This document shows, piece after piece, positions 54,689 to 62,049 of a DNA stretch of 64,000 nucleotides (position 1 is the first letter of the stretch; each line of letters opens with the position of its first letter). Below the pieces are notes generated by a model. The model was not told where the DNA came from, did no database searches, and worked only from the letters and a program-made list of their open reading frames with translations. The stretch comes from Leucobacter komagatae. GTDB lineage: Bacteria; Actinomycetota; Actinomycetes; Actinomycetales; Microbacteriaceae. The position numbers and the translations under genes were made by a program. Location of the stretch: contig NZ_VFON01000001.1 in assembly GCF_006716085.1 (NCBI RefSeq), positions 558,001 through 622,000 on the forward strand, written 5' to 3'.

Positions 54689-56128
54689 ATGAATCAGCCC
54701 ACATCTGACCACCTCGAGGCCTGGAACACAAAGCAGGCACTGGCGGAGCGAATGATTCCGCTCATCGGTCAGCTCTACCGCGATCACGACATCGTCATGT
54801 CTGTCCACGGCCGCAGCCTGATCGGCCGCTCAGCCATCGACATCATCCGCGCCCACAACTACGCCCGTAAGATCGACGACGTCGAGCTTGACATCGCCGA
54901 AACCTCCGCGATCGTCGAGGCGCTCACCGCTATCCAGCCGGGCCCCGTCTCGCTTGACCTCGCACTGCTCGCGAACGGCTTCCGCGCCTCTGAGTCAACC
55001 GACCTCGAGGCATACCTCCGCGCAGAGCTCGCCCCGGCACTCGAGGCCAAGCCCGCAACCGGCCGCGACGTCGTGCTCTACGGGTTCGGCCGCATTGGCC
55101 GCCTCCTCGCGCGCATCATGATCGAGCACGCCGGCAGCCAGAACGGCCTGAACCTCCGCGCGATCGTCGTCCGCAAGAACGGCGAGAACGATCTTATGAA
55201 GCGCGCGAACCTCCTGCGCCGCGACTCGGTTCACGGCCCATTCAACGGCACGATCAAGGTCCTCGAGGACGAGAACGTCATCCTCGCGAACGGCGTTCGC
55301 ATCCAGGTCATCTACTCGAGCGACCCCGCTGACGTTGACTACCCGTCGTACGGCATCGAAGACGCCATCCTCGTCGATAACACGGGCCGCTGGCGCGACG
55401 CCGAGGGCCTCGGCAAGCACCTCGAGAACTCGGGCATCTCGCGCGTCATCCTGACGGCCCCCGGCAAGGGCGACCTGCTGAACGTCGTGTACGGCGTGAA
55501 CAACGACAAGATCAGCGACGCCGACGCGATCCTTAGCGCCGCCTCCTGCACGACGAACGCGATCACCCCCGTGCTCAAGGTCGTAAACGACGCCTTTGGT
55601 GTCAAGCAGGGCCACGTCGAGACCGTGCACTCGTACACGAACGACCAGAACCTCATCGACAACTTCCACTCGGGCGACCGCCGCGGCCGCTCGGCAGCAC
55701 TGAACATGGTGCTCACCGAGACCGGCGCAGCGAAGGCCGTCGCGAAGGCGCTTCCCGAGTTCGAGGGCAAGCTCACGGGCAACGCCATCCGCGTTCCCAC
55801 ACCCAACGTATCGATGGCTGTGCTTAACCTGCAGCTCGAGCGCGAGACGACCACCGAGGAGCTGAACGCGCTGCTCGAGCAGGTGTCGCTCACCGGCAGC
55901 CTCCGCACGCAGATCGACTACGTTGAGTCGCCAGAGATTGTCTCGACCGACTTCGTCGGGTCGAACCGCGCTGGCATCGTCGACGGCCTCGCGACCCTCG
56001 TGACCGGTTCGAGCGCAGTGCTCTACGTCTGGTACGACAACGAGTACGGGTACAGCTGCCAGGTCGTCCGCATCATCGAGCAGCTCGCGGGCGGGCACCC
56101 CCTGCAGCTTCCCGCGCTCGCCAAGTAG
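54689..56128 (+). CDS. gapB: Glyceraldehyde-3-phosphate dehydrogenase with N-terminal extension (GapB type)
   Basis: 479 residues, about 130 more than classical GAPDH. The extension (1-125) is helical and of unknown role. The NAD fold starts with DVVLYGFGRIGRLLARIMIE. The catalytic Cys287 is in LSAASCTTNAITPVLKVVND. Phosphate-binding and catalytic His regions include VHSYTNDQNLIDNFHSGDRR, and VWYDNEYGYSCQVVRIIEQL ends the fold. Similar long enzymes in Corynebacterium act mainly in gluconeogenesis. GGAAGGA lies about 13 nt before the ATG. It is divergent from metQ. Confidence 0.92.
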   Translation: MNQPTSDHLEAWNTKQALAERMIPLIGQLYRDHDIVMSVHGRSLIGRSAIDIIRAHNYARKIDDVELDIAETSAIVEALTAIQPGPVSLDLALLANGFRASESTDLEAYLRAELAPALEAKPATGRDVVLYGFGRIGRLLARIMIEHAGSQNGLNLRAIVVRKNGENDLMKRANLLRRDSVHGPFNGTIKVLEDENVILANGVRIQVIYSSDPADVDYPSYGIEDAILVDNTGRWRDAEGLGKHLENSGISRVILTAPGKGDLLNVVYGVNNDKISDADAILSAASCTTNAITPVLKVVNDAFGVKQGHVETVHSYTNDQNLIDNFHSGDRRGRSAALNMVLTETGAAKAVAKALPEFEGKLTGNAIRVPTPNVSMAVLNLQLERETTTEELNALLEQVSLTGSLRTQIDYVESPEIVSTDFVGSNRAGIVDGLATLVTGSSAVLYVWYDNEYGYSCQVVRIIEQLAGGHPLQLPALAK

Positions 56129-56200
56129 GTTTCAACCACCAGACGGAGGCTTCGGCAAGTAAGCTGAAGTCACAGACACCCGAACAGGAAGGAACTCGTT

Positions 56201-57052
56201 ATGTCCGAGAAGTACCTCATCGGAGTTGACGGATCAGATCACAGCCGCGCTGCCCTGAAGTGGGGCCTCGCACGCGCGACCGAGCGTGGCGCAGCCGTTG
56301 AACTCATCCACGTCGCTGACGATTCCTTCCTGTCCGAGAGTGTCGCGTTCCTCTCCGAGGCCCAGGCGGCTTCTGAGCAGATGCTCGCTCACGAGATCGA
56401 GCGCGCGCGCACCGAGCTCGGCTTCACTGGCGAGATCGCGGGCACGGCCGTCGTTGGCCACCCGATCGCGGAGGTTGAGGCCGCGTCCAAGCAGGCCGAC
56501 CTCCTCGTGCTCGGCGCCCACACCGGTGGCAAGTTCGCGGGCTCCGTCTTCGGTACCCGCGCAGTGAAGATCGCGGCCGTCGCGCACTGCCCGGTCGCCG
56601 TCATCCCCGCCGAGCAGGAAGACGCGGGGCGCGGCGTCGTGGTCGGCGTCGACGGCTCCGAGGCATCGAAGCGCGCCATCGCGTTCGCTGCTGAAGAGGC
56701 GTCGTTCCGCGGCGTACCGCTCATCGCCGTCTACGCGTGGATGCCCCCGCTCACCCCGGGCCTCGAATACCTGTGGAGCGAGGAGCTCGTCACGGCCCAG
56801 CAGGCAGCGGCCGAGGAATCGATCGCCATCGGTACCGCCGGCCTTGCCGAGCGCTACCCCGATCTCGAGGTTCGCCGCGAGATCGTTCAGGCTCCCCCGG
56901 TCACCGCACTCCTTCAGGTCGCCGAGACCGCAGAGATGGTTGTCGTCGGCAGCCGCGGCCGCGGCGGGATCTCCCGCCTGCTTCTCGGCTCGGTCAGCCA
57001 CGGCGTGCTCAACGCGCTGCCGTGCACGACCGTCGTCACTCGCGCAGAGTAG
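56201..57052 (+). CDS. Universal stress protein with two Usp domains
   Basis: 283 residues with two tandem Usp domains. The first opens LIGVDGSDHSRAALKWGLAR. The second opens VVGVDGSEASKRAIAFAAEE and ends with the ATP-binding G-2x-G-9x-G motif in VVVGSRGRGGISRLLLGSVS. Such proteins bind ATP and are induced by growth arrest or hypoxia. AGGAAGGAA lies upstream. The MBL-fold gene starts 6 nt after the stop, suggesting an operon. Confidence 0.93.
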   Translation: MSEKYLIGVDGSDHSRAALKWGLARATERGAAVELIHVADDSFLSESVAFLSEAQAASEQMLAHEIERARTELGFTGEIAGTAVVGHPIAEVEAASKQADLLVLGAHTGGKFAGSVFGTRAVKIAAVAHCPVAVIPAEQEDAGRGVVVGVDGSEASKRAIAFAAEEASFRGVPLIAVYAWMPPLTPGLEYLWSEELVTAQQAAAEESIAIGTAGLAERYPDLEVRREIVQAPPVTALLQVAETAEMVVVGSRGRGGISRLLLGSVSHGVLNALPCTTVVTRAE

Positions 57053-57058
57053 GCGTCA

Positions 57059-57712
57059 ATGGCCGGCGATCTTCGCATTGAGCGCGTCGTCACCTTCGGG
57101 GTACTCGGGGCTGGCCGTCCCGGGTACCCGCCGGAGGGCATTCCGCTCGACAACAACGTATGGATCGTCGGCGACGACGACACCGCGCTCATCATCGACG
57201 CCGCGCACGATGCCGACGCCGTAGTGACCGCGGTCGGCGATCGGGACCCGCTCGGGATCCTGCTCACGCACGGCCACGAGGATCACGTGAACGCCGCAAT
57301 CGCGCTTGCCGACGCGCTCGACACGCACCTCTACCTGCACCCGGACGACCTGTTTCTCTGGGAAGAAACGCACGGCGCAGACAGGCTCCCCGATTTCGAG
57401 CTCGCAGACGGGGCGACGTTCTCCGTCGCCGGTGCCGAACTCGTCACGCTACATACACCGGGGCACACGCCCGGATCGGTCAGTTTCTACGCTGGCGCGC
57501 TCGGCACACTGCTCTCGGGTGACACACTCTTCCAGGGCGGTCCAGGCGCAACAAGGTGGGAATACTCGAGCTTCCCGCAACTCATCGAGTCCATCAGTGA
57601 GCGACTGCTCACGCTGCCCGCGGTGACCACGGTGCTTCCCGGCCATGGGTCGGCCACGACGATCGGTGCCGAGACCCCTCAGATCGCCGCCTGGGCAGCG
57701 CAGGCTCAGTAG
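57059..57712 (+). CDS. MBL-fold metallo-hydrolase, glyoxalase II-like
   Basis: 217 residues. The metallo-beta-lactamase motif HxHxDH is seen in LLTHGHEDHVNAAIALAD. HTPGHTPGSVSFY and LLSGDTLFQGGPGATRW give the next His and Asp, and LPGHGSATTIGAE the last His. It likely binds two zinc or iron ions and hydrolyses a thioester. Small proteins of this type are also persulfide dioxygenase relatives. It is co-transcribed with the Usp gene. Confidence 0.88.
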   Translation: MAGDLRIERVVTFGVLGAGRPGYPPEGIPLDNNVWIVGDDDTALIIDAAHDADAVVTAVGDRDPLGILLTHGHEDHVNAAIALADALDTHLYLHPDDLFLWEETHGADRLPDFELADGATFSVAGAELVTLHTPGHTPGSVSFYAGALGTLLSGDTLFQGGPGATRWEYSSFPQLIESISERLLTLPAVTTVLPGHGSATTIGAETPQIAAWAAQAQ

Positions 57713-57732
57713 CTAGGGCAGGCCGCTCCGAG

Positions 57733-58224
57733 TTAGAGCTTCTCGCCGAGACTCCTGAACGTGCGGTCGATGTAGGCCATGGGTTCGCCGGTCTCGCCGA
57801 AATGCGCGTCGAGCACGCCCGCGACGACGATCACTGACGAGCCGACTTCGAGCTGGTGCAGTGAGCGGCAGCGGAGTGCGACGCGCACGTCGCGCAGCAC
57901 CGGCTCGCCTGTGGGTAGGGTTTCCCAACCCTGTTCGGGGATGAAGCGCTCGGTACCCGATACCGCGAACGTCTGTGCGATCTCGGCGTGCCGCGAATCG
58001 AGCAGGTGCACCACGAAGGAGTCTGCGTGGAGGACTCCCCCGGCGCTGCCCGTGGCGCGCGTGACCGAGAACGAGAGCGCGGGCGGGTCGACCGCAACCG
58101 ATGCGACGCTGGAGACGGTGAGCCCTACGGGCCCCTCCGGTGTCTGCGCGGTAATGAGCCCCACCCCGGCGGGGTGGTCTCGGAATGCCCGCTTTAGCGC
58201 GTCGCCAGCCTCAAACTCGTTCAC
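57733..58224 (-). CDS. Flavin reductase family protein
   Basis: 163 residues of the FMN-binding split-barrel flavin reductase type: FRDHPAGVGLITAQTPEGPV, GLTVSSVASVAVDPPALSFSV, LLDSRHAEIAQTFAVSGTER and CRSLHQLEVGSSVIVVAGVL. It probably reduces FMN or FAD with NAD(P)H, often for a monooxygenase partner; none is adjacent. The start is a GTG with GGAG upstream. It is convergent with the MBL gene. Confidence 0.88.
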   Translation of the reverse strand: MNEFEAGDALKRAFRDHPAGVGLITAQTPEGPVGLTVSSVASVAVDPPALSFSVTRATGSAGGVLHADSFVVHLLDSRHAEIAQTFAVSGTERFIPEQGWETLPTGEPVLRDVRVALRCRSLHQLEVGSSVIVVAGVLDAHFGETGEPMAYIDRTFRSLGEKL

Positions 58225-58263
58225 CGATACTCCTCTATAGTTCTTTCAGGCTCTGTAGCTCTC

Positions 58264-59520
58264 TCAGGCGCGATCGTCGGGGGCGCCAGCCGTTTCGGCA
58301 GGTCTTCCTGCCGTCCCTCGATGCAACTCGGGTGCCGTCGCGACTATTCCCCTCGGCTCCGCGTACGCCGCGGCCGTGCGCACGAACACCGTCAGCCAGG
58401 CGAAGAGCAAGCTCGCGGCCATGAACTCGGTTCCCGTGAGGTTGTAGTAGCCGAACGGAATCCAGAGCAGCACCGCAATCACGATCCCTCCGACGACAAT
58501 GAGGGAGAACACGACGAGGTCGCGTGGCACGTCGACGACTCGGCGAAGCGACACGTATACGAACACCGCGAACACGACGAGCATGCCACTCGCGGAGCCA
58601 ACGTGCACGACGATGTTTTCGGCGTCGGGCACGGAGCCCGCAATCGCCATACAAATACCGATGCCGGCGAACAGCCAGGAGAGCGTGCGCACAAGCTTCG
58701 GGTCGTCTGCTTCGCGCGCGTTTAGCCCACGTCGAATGTCGTTGCCGATGAAGTTCGAGAGCGCGATTAGCACGAACCCGGTGATGATGAGCGACACGTT
58801 GAAGCGATACCCGCTCGCGCCCTCCTCATTGCCAAGCTGAGAAAAGTGCAGCTGCCACCACGACGCGTCGGGCGAGCTCACCATGCTCGCCATCGTGCCG
58901 GTGAAGAGCTGGAGGGTCGCGAGCAGTGCGATCGACTCCGACCGCACCCGCGAGCCGACAAGTGCGCCGATATAGGTCATCGCTGCCGTCGCTGCGCCGG
59001 CAAGCACCCCGCCGCCCAGGGGGTCGACGGTGATGCCCTGAAAGCCGAGCTGAAACAGGCTCGCGATCGCCATTACAGCAAGGTAGGCAAGCATGCCGCT
59101 CGCAAGGGTGAGCGCGAAGATATCGAACACCCGCTTCGCCACGGGCAGCTCGCGCCGCCAGCCGTGCAGCCCACGCTTCGTCTCGACCACGTAGGCGACA
59201 AGGTAGGCGAGACCCGCGCCGGCTCCCGCGCACCAGGCGGCAATGTTACCGAGCGATTCGTCGCCAGCGAGCGGAAGCCTGCGCCCGAGCATCAAAAGCG
59301 TGGTGAGGATCCCGGAGACCACGAACGCCGCGACGGCCAGCTGGGTGGCGCGCGACTCGATAGCGGCTGAGCCGCTGCCGACTTCGAGAAGGCGGCGGTG
59401 TGTCCAACCAGTCGGGGCGTGCGCACCCGAGCTTCCGCCGTGTGCTACCCCGCTGCCTTGGGTGTTGCCGGAGGCTTCGGGGTGAGTGGACAAGGGCGCT
59501 CCGATCGATCTGTGCGACAC
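58264..59520 (-). CDS. DUF998 membrane protein
   Basis: 418 residues. After a polar N-terminus (about 60 residues) come around ten membrane helices. HFSQLGNEEGASGYRFNVSL, then IITGFVLIALSNFIGNDIRR and FAGIGICMAIAGSVPDAENI, are typical DUF998 sequences. The function is unknown. It starts with GTG at 59520, divergent from the tRNA-Val gene. It is the last chromosomal gene before the prophage. Confidence 0.87.
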   Translation of the reverse strand: MSHRSIGAPLSTHPEASGNTQGSGVAHGGSSGAHAPTGWTHRRLLEVGSGSAAIESRATQLAVAAFVVSGILTTLLMLGRRLPLAGDESLGNIAAWCAGAGAGLAYLVAYVVETKRGLHGWRRELPVAKRVFDIFALTLASGMLAYLAVMAIASLFQLGFQGITVDPLGGGVLAGAATAAMTYIGALVGSRVRSESIALLATLQLFTGTMASMVSSPDASWWQLHFSQLGNEEGASGYRFNVSLIITGFVLIALSNFIGNDIRRGLNAREADDPKLVRTLSWLFAGIGICMAIAGSVPDAENIVVHVGSASGMLVVFAVFVYVSLRRVVDVPRDLVVFSLIVVGGIVIAVLLWIPFGYYNLTGTEFMAASLLFAWLTVFVRTAAAYAEPRGIVATAPELHRGTAGRPAETAGAPDDRA

Positions 59521-59589
59521 GCGGTCACCTCGATTTCAGATCTCGCGCTGTTCCACACTAGACTGATCGAGTTCGCTTCGGCGAATGGA

Positions 59590-59662
59590 GGGCCTGTAGC
59601 TCAGCTGGTAGAGCGCCACGTTTACACCGTGGATGTCGTCGGTTCGATCCCGGCCGGGCCCA
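59590..59662 (+). tRNA. tRNA-Val (anticodon TAC); prophage attachment site
   Basis: Forward cloverleaf with acceptor GGGCCTG paired to CGGGCCC, anticodon arm CCACG-TTTACAC-CGTGG giving TAC, T arm GTCGG-TTCGATC-CCGGC and discriminator A. It reads valine codon GUA. A promoter -10 TAGACT is at 59559-59564. Phage-like genes begin right after it, and a phage repressor frame enters its 3' half, so it is the likely attB target. Confidence 0.95.
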
Positions 59663-59948
59663 CCGATACACCCCCATCAGGAGACTGGTGGGGGTTTTCT
59701 GTTCCCAGAAGCACCGCAGGCGATACTCCAAGCAGCGCCGAAAAAGCGAACAGGTCATTCACGTCAAGAGGCGTCTCCCCTGAGATGCGGCGAGCCACGT
59801 AAGGCACACTCAGCCCCATTGCTGCGGACGCTTGCCTCCCAGAGATGCGGCGTCGAGCAAGCTCTGCCGCCAGGTTGTCTGCAACCATCTGAGCGGCGCT
59901 TAGCTCGTCCGCATTCCGTGCTGGAAATTGAGATATGTTTGCGTTCAT
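59622..59948 (-). CDS. Prophage immunity repressor (XRE-type HTH), C-terminus encoded by tRNA-Val
   Basis: 108 residues from the ATG at 59948. The helix-turn-helix (about 30-80) is ISGRQASAAMGLSVPYVARR, followed by ISGETPLDVNDLFAFSALLG and VSPAVLLGTE. A tail of about 25 residues follows, its last dozen (GPAGIEPTTSTV) encoded by the antisense of tRNA-Val; the TAA stop lies in the anticodon loop. TACAAT (rc of 59955-59960) is 6 nt before the ATG, with TTGCGG 18 bp further upstream: a leaderless maintenance promoter, like lambda cI. It is paralogous to the divergent Cro-like protein. It probably holds the prophage dormant. The tail in the free phage would differ if attP lies here. Confidence 0.8.
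   Translation of the reverse strand: MNANISQFPARNADELSAAQMVADNLAAELARRRISGRQASAAMGLSVPYVARRISGETPLDVNDLFAFSALLGVSPAVLLGTENPHQSPDGGVSVGPAGIEPTTSTV
59671..59700 (+). terminator. Terminator after tRNA-Val, inside the repressor frame
   Basis: CCCCCATCAG (59671-59680) pairs with CTGGTGGGGG (59685-59694) around GAGA, followed by TTTTCT. It ends the tRNA transcript and on the other strand codes for part of the repressor tail. Confidence 0.8.
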
Positions 59949-60012
59949 AGCTTCATTGTATCGCTCAGAGTTACAAACCCGCAATGGACATTACGCGTTC
60001 GGCGGCGTGTCG

Positions 60013-60050
60013 AGTGTCACGCTGAGCGTACACTCCCTAAAGTGTCACGC
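60013..60050. promoter_or_regulatory. Prophage operator region with three half-sites and the cro promoter
   Basis: AGTGTCACGC (60013-60022), the inverted near-copy GCGTACACT (60026-60034), and AGTGTCACGC again (60041-60050) directly before the cro ATG. TACACT (60029-60034), a plausible -10 box for cro, lies inside the inverted half-site, so a bound repressor or Cro would block it. Confidence 0.65.
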
Positions 60051-60278
60051 ATGGCATTACAAATTCACGTTGAGCGAACGGCGGCAGCGAATGCACGCGC
60101 TCAAGCTGCGCGTCAGAAGCTATCGGGCCGCGAGATTGCCAGACGCCTAGACTTCTCGCCCGTCTACGTGAGTCGACGGCTATCAGGTGAGGTCGAGTTC
60201 TCTGAGTCCGACCTTCACAGCTTTGCCAGCGTCCTCGGCGTCACGGCAGCGACACTACTTGGGGAGACCCCAGAGTGA
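60051..60278 (+). CDS. Cro-like HTH protein of the prophage
   Basis: 75 residues: LSGREIARRLDFSPVYVSRR, then LSGEVEFSESDLHSFASVLG and VTAATLLGETPE. It aligns along its length with the divergent repressor (SGRQASAAM..PYVARRISGE, ALLGVSPAVLLG), so the two arose by duplication. It likely antagonises the repressor at the shared operators. The ATG at 60051 directly follows an operator half-site. The stop overlaps the next start by 4 nt (GTGA). Confidence 0.78.
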   Translation: MALQIHVERTAAANARAQAARQKLSGREIARRLDFSPVYVSRRLSGEVEFSESDLHSFASVLGVTAATLLGETPE

Positions 60279-61138
60279 GCCTCGAATCCACGGCGCTCGT
60301 GTGGGCGCATTCCAAAGCTGACGGCGCTGCACTACTCGCGATTCTGTGCATCGCCGACCACGACGGAGACGGCGGCTCATGGCCCTCGATGGAGACGATC
60401 GCACACCGCGCAAGGGTGACCCGCGACACAGCCCGCAAGCTCGTTCGCAAGCTCGAAGCGATGGGCGAGATCGTCACCGACACGAACGGCGGCGGCGGGC
60501 TCCGCACAGCATCCCACATGCGCACGAACCGCTACGAAATCACAATCGAGTGCCCGCCGACTTGCGACCACTCGGCCCGCCACCGCGAACGCCCCGAGCC
60601 TGTGGATAACACCCCCCAGCCAAATGGAGGGGTCCCCTCCGCGCGGAGGGGTGCCCCCCAGCCGCACGGAGGGGCGAACCATCCATTAACTACCCATCTT
60701 GGAAACTCAGAACTAGACCTTGGGGATCTCGGCGGGGACGACCGCGTTTCAAAGTCCGAGAGCGAGGGGCAGGCGGATTACGGTTCGTGGCACCCCGGCG
60801 CTCAAGTTGCCGAGGCGATGCGTCAGGCGGCAGTCGAGGCCGACCGTCAGCCGGTGAAGCGCCCCGACTACTCGAAGCCCGCAGGCAAGATCGCGACCAC
60901 ACCACCGGCCCCGACCGTCCCCCGCTTCGATCCCGCCACGATCCCCGCCCGCCCCGAACTCGTGAGCGCCGAACAGCAGAAACTCAACGTCAAAGCCGAG
61001 CAGTTCGCCTGCCCTGACGGGTTCGGCACCGGCAAGGGCTCGCGCCATTGGTGCCCGCCTACGGATGCCGCGTGCGTCCGCTGTGGCGCAGACGTAGCCG
61101 ACATCCTCAATCTCGAAAGTTTGGAGCCTCAGCCATGA
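60275..61138 (+). CDS. Phage helix-turn-helix replication-type protein
   Basis: 287 residues. The N-terminal winged helix (about 15-95) has LCIADHDGDGGSWPSMETIA, HRARVTRDTARKLVRKLEAM and MRTNRYEI, as in phage replication initiators of the helix-turn-helix_36 kind. A Pro/Gly-rich linker and a C-terminal cysteine cluster follow (FACPDGFGTGKGSRHWCPPT, ACVRCGADV), possibly a zinc site. The start is a GTG that overlaps the cro stop. Origin binding is inferred; a regulatory role is also possible. Confidence 0.7.
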   Translation: MSLESTALVWAHSKADGAALLAILCIADHDGDGGSWPSMETIAHRARVTRDTARKLVRKLEAMGEIVTDTNGGGGLRTASHMRTNRYEITIECPPTCDHSARHRERPEPVDNTPQPNGGVPSARRGAPQPHGGANHPLTTHLGNSELDLGDLGGDDRVSKSESEGQADYGSWHPGAQVAEAMRQAAVEADRQPVKRPDYSKPAGKIATTPPAPTVPRFDPATIPARPELVSAEQQKLNVKAEQFACPDGFGTGKGSRHWCPPTDAACVRCGADVADILNLESLEPQP

Positions 61139-61215
61139 TCCGATTCACATTCATCCTCGGCCTCGTGTTCGCCGCGTGCGCCGTCGCCGCTTGTCTCCTG
61201 GCGGTGACACTGTGA
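61135..61215 (+). CDS. 26-residue single-helix membrane peptide of the prophage
   Basis: The ATG at 61135 overlaps the preceding stop (ATGA) and the frame ends TGA at 61213-61215, overlapping the next GTG. The peptide is almost entirely one hydrophobic helix (MIRFTFILGLVFAA to LLAVTL). The overlaps on both sides argue that it is translated. It could be a holin-like or membrane-signalling micropeptide. Confidence 0.55.
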   Translation: MIRFTFILGLVFAACAVAACLLAVTL

Positions 61216-61532
61216 GCATCGAGATTCGCGCCAACGTTCGCCGACTGCCCCGCGTCGGAGGAACGCCCAAGGGCGAGCCTTGGTTCGCAGTCGTCTACAC
61301 CGTGAGCGACGCCGCCGAGGCTAGACCAGACTGCTATGAGACCACATGGTCAGGTTCGCTGCCCGAGGCTATCCAGGCGGTCTACCTCATGCGCGCCAAC
61401 ATCGAGCGGCAGCTCATGGACGAGGTACACGCGAGCCGAGCAAGCCGTCGCGACCTGCCGCCCGCGTTCCAGCCGTGCAACTGTGAGGAGTGCGCGAGCA
61501 TCCGCGCCATGCACAAGGCGCTGAACGCATGA
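61212..61532 (+). CDS. Prophage hypothetical protein, 106 aa
   Basis: A soluble protein starting with GTG at 61212: MSIEIRANVRRLPRVGGTPK, GEPWFAVVYTVSDAAEA, ERQLMDEVHASRASRRDLPP, ending with a Cys-rich CNCEECASIRAMH. No family is recognised. It overlaps its neighbours at both ends (GTGA before, ATGA after), so it is part of the phage operon. Confidence 0.65.
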   Translation: MSIEIRANVRRLPRVGGTPKGEPWFAVVYTVSDAAEARPDCYETTWSGSLPEAIQAVYLMRANIERQLMDEVHASRASRRDLPPAFQPCNCEECASIRAMHKALNA

Positions 61533-61735
61533 GCGCATTCAGCGAGTACGCCGCAGCGAGCGAACACATCACCGCCCTGAACCGTCACACCAGCGTGGCA
61601 GACCTCACCGAGTGGTCGCAGTCTGGACTCCTCAAGCTCATCGTTCCAGTCTCGGGCGACATGCTCGCAGTGCTCAAGCGCGGCACCAGGACTCATGCGC
61701 GCGAGCGTCGCAAGCACGCGAGGGCGGCACTGTGA
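61529..61735 (+). CDS. Prophage hypothetical protein, 68 aa
   Basis: Starts ATG at 61529, overlapping the previous stop. MSAFSEYAAASEHITALNRH, WSQSGLLKLIVPVSGDMLAV, ending in a basic RERRKHARAAL. No domain is recognised. The basic tail might bind nucleic acid. Confidence 0.6.
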   Translation: MSAFSEYAAASEHITALNRHTSVADLTEWSQSGLLKLIVPVSGDMLAVLKRGTRTHARERRKHARAAL

Positions 61736-62049
61736 GCCGCCACCATCGGGCGCAGAAGTGGAGCACGCACAGCCCGAAGCTGCGAAAGCTCATCGAGCCA
61801 CAGTTGCCCTTGCGCTGCGTGAACTGCCCGCACGCCGTCATGCCCGGTGACAAGTTCCAGGTCGGTCACATCACCGATGCGATGGACGGCGGCACGCCGA
61901 CGCTCTCGAACGTTGGCCCATCACATGACTACTGCGAACGCTGCGCGCGGCGCTGCAACCAGAGTGCGGGTGGCAAGCGCGGGGCACGTGTCACGAACGC
62001 GCAGCGTCGCACTCGTTCGAACTCATCGAAAGGTATCCGCGCATGGTGA
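61732..62049 (+). CDS. HNH-type zinc endonuclease-like protein of the prophage
   Basis: 105 residues with LPLRCVNCPHAVMPGDKFQV, then GHITDAMDGGTPTLSNVGPS and HDYCERCARRCNQSAGGKRG. The CxxC, GH, N and H/C pattern matches compact HNH proteins that phages carry just before the terminase, where they help DNA packaging. The start is a GTG overlapping the prior stop. It overlaps the terminase gene by 7 nt. Confidence 0.75.
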   Translation: MSRHHRAQKWSTHSPKLRKLIEPQLPLRCVNCPHAVMPGDKFQVGHITDAMDGGTPTLSNVGPSHDYCERCARRCNQSAGGKRGARVTNAQRRTRSNSSKGIRAW

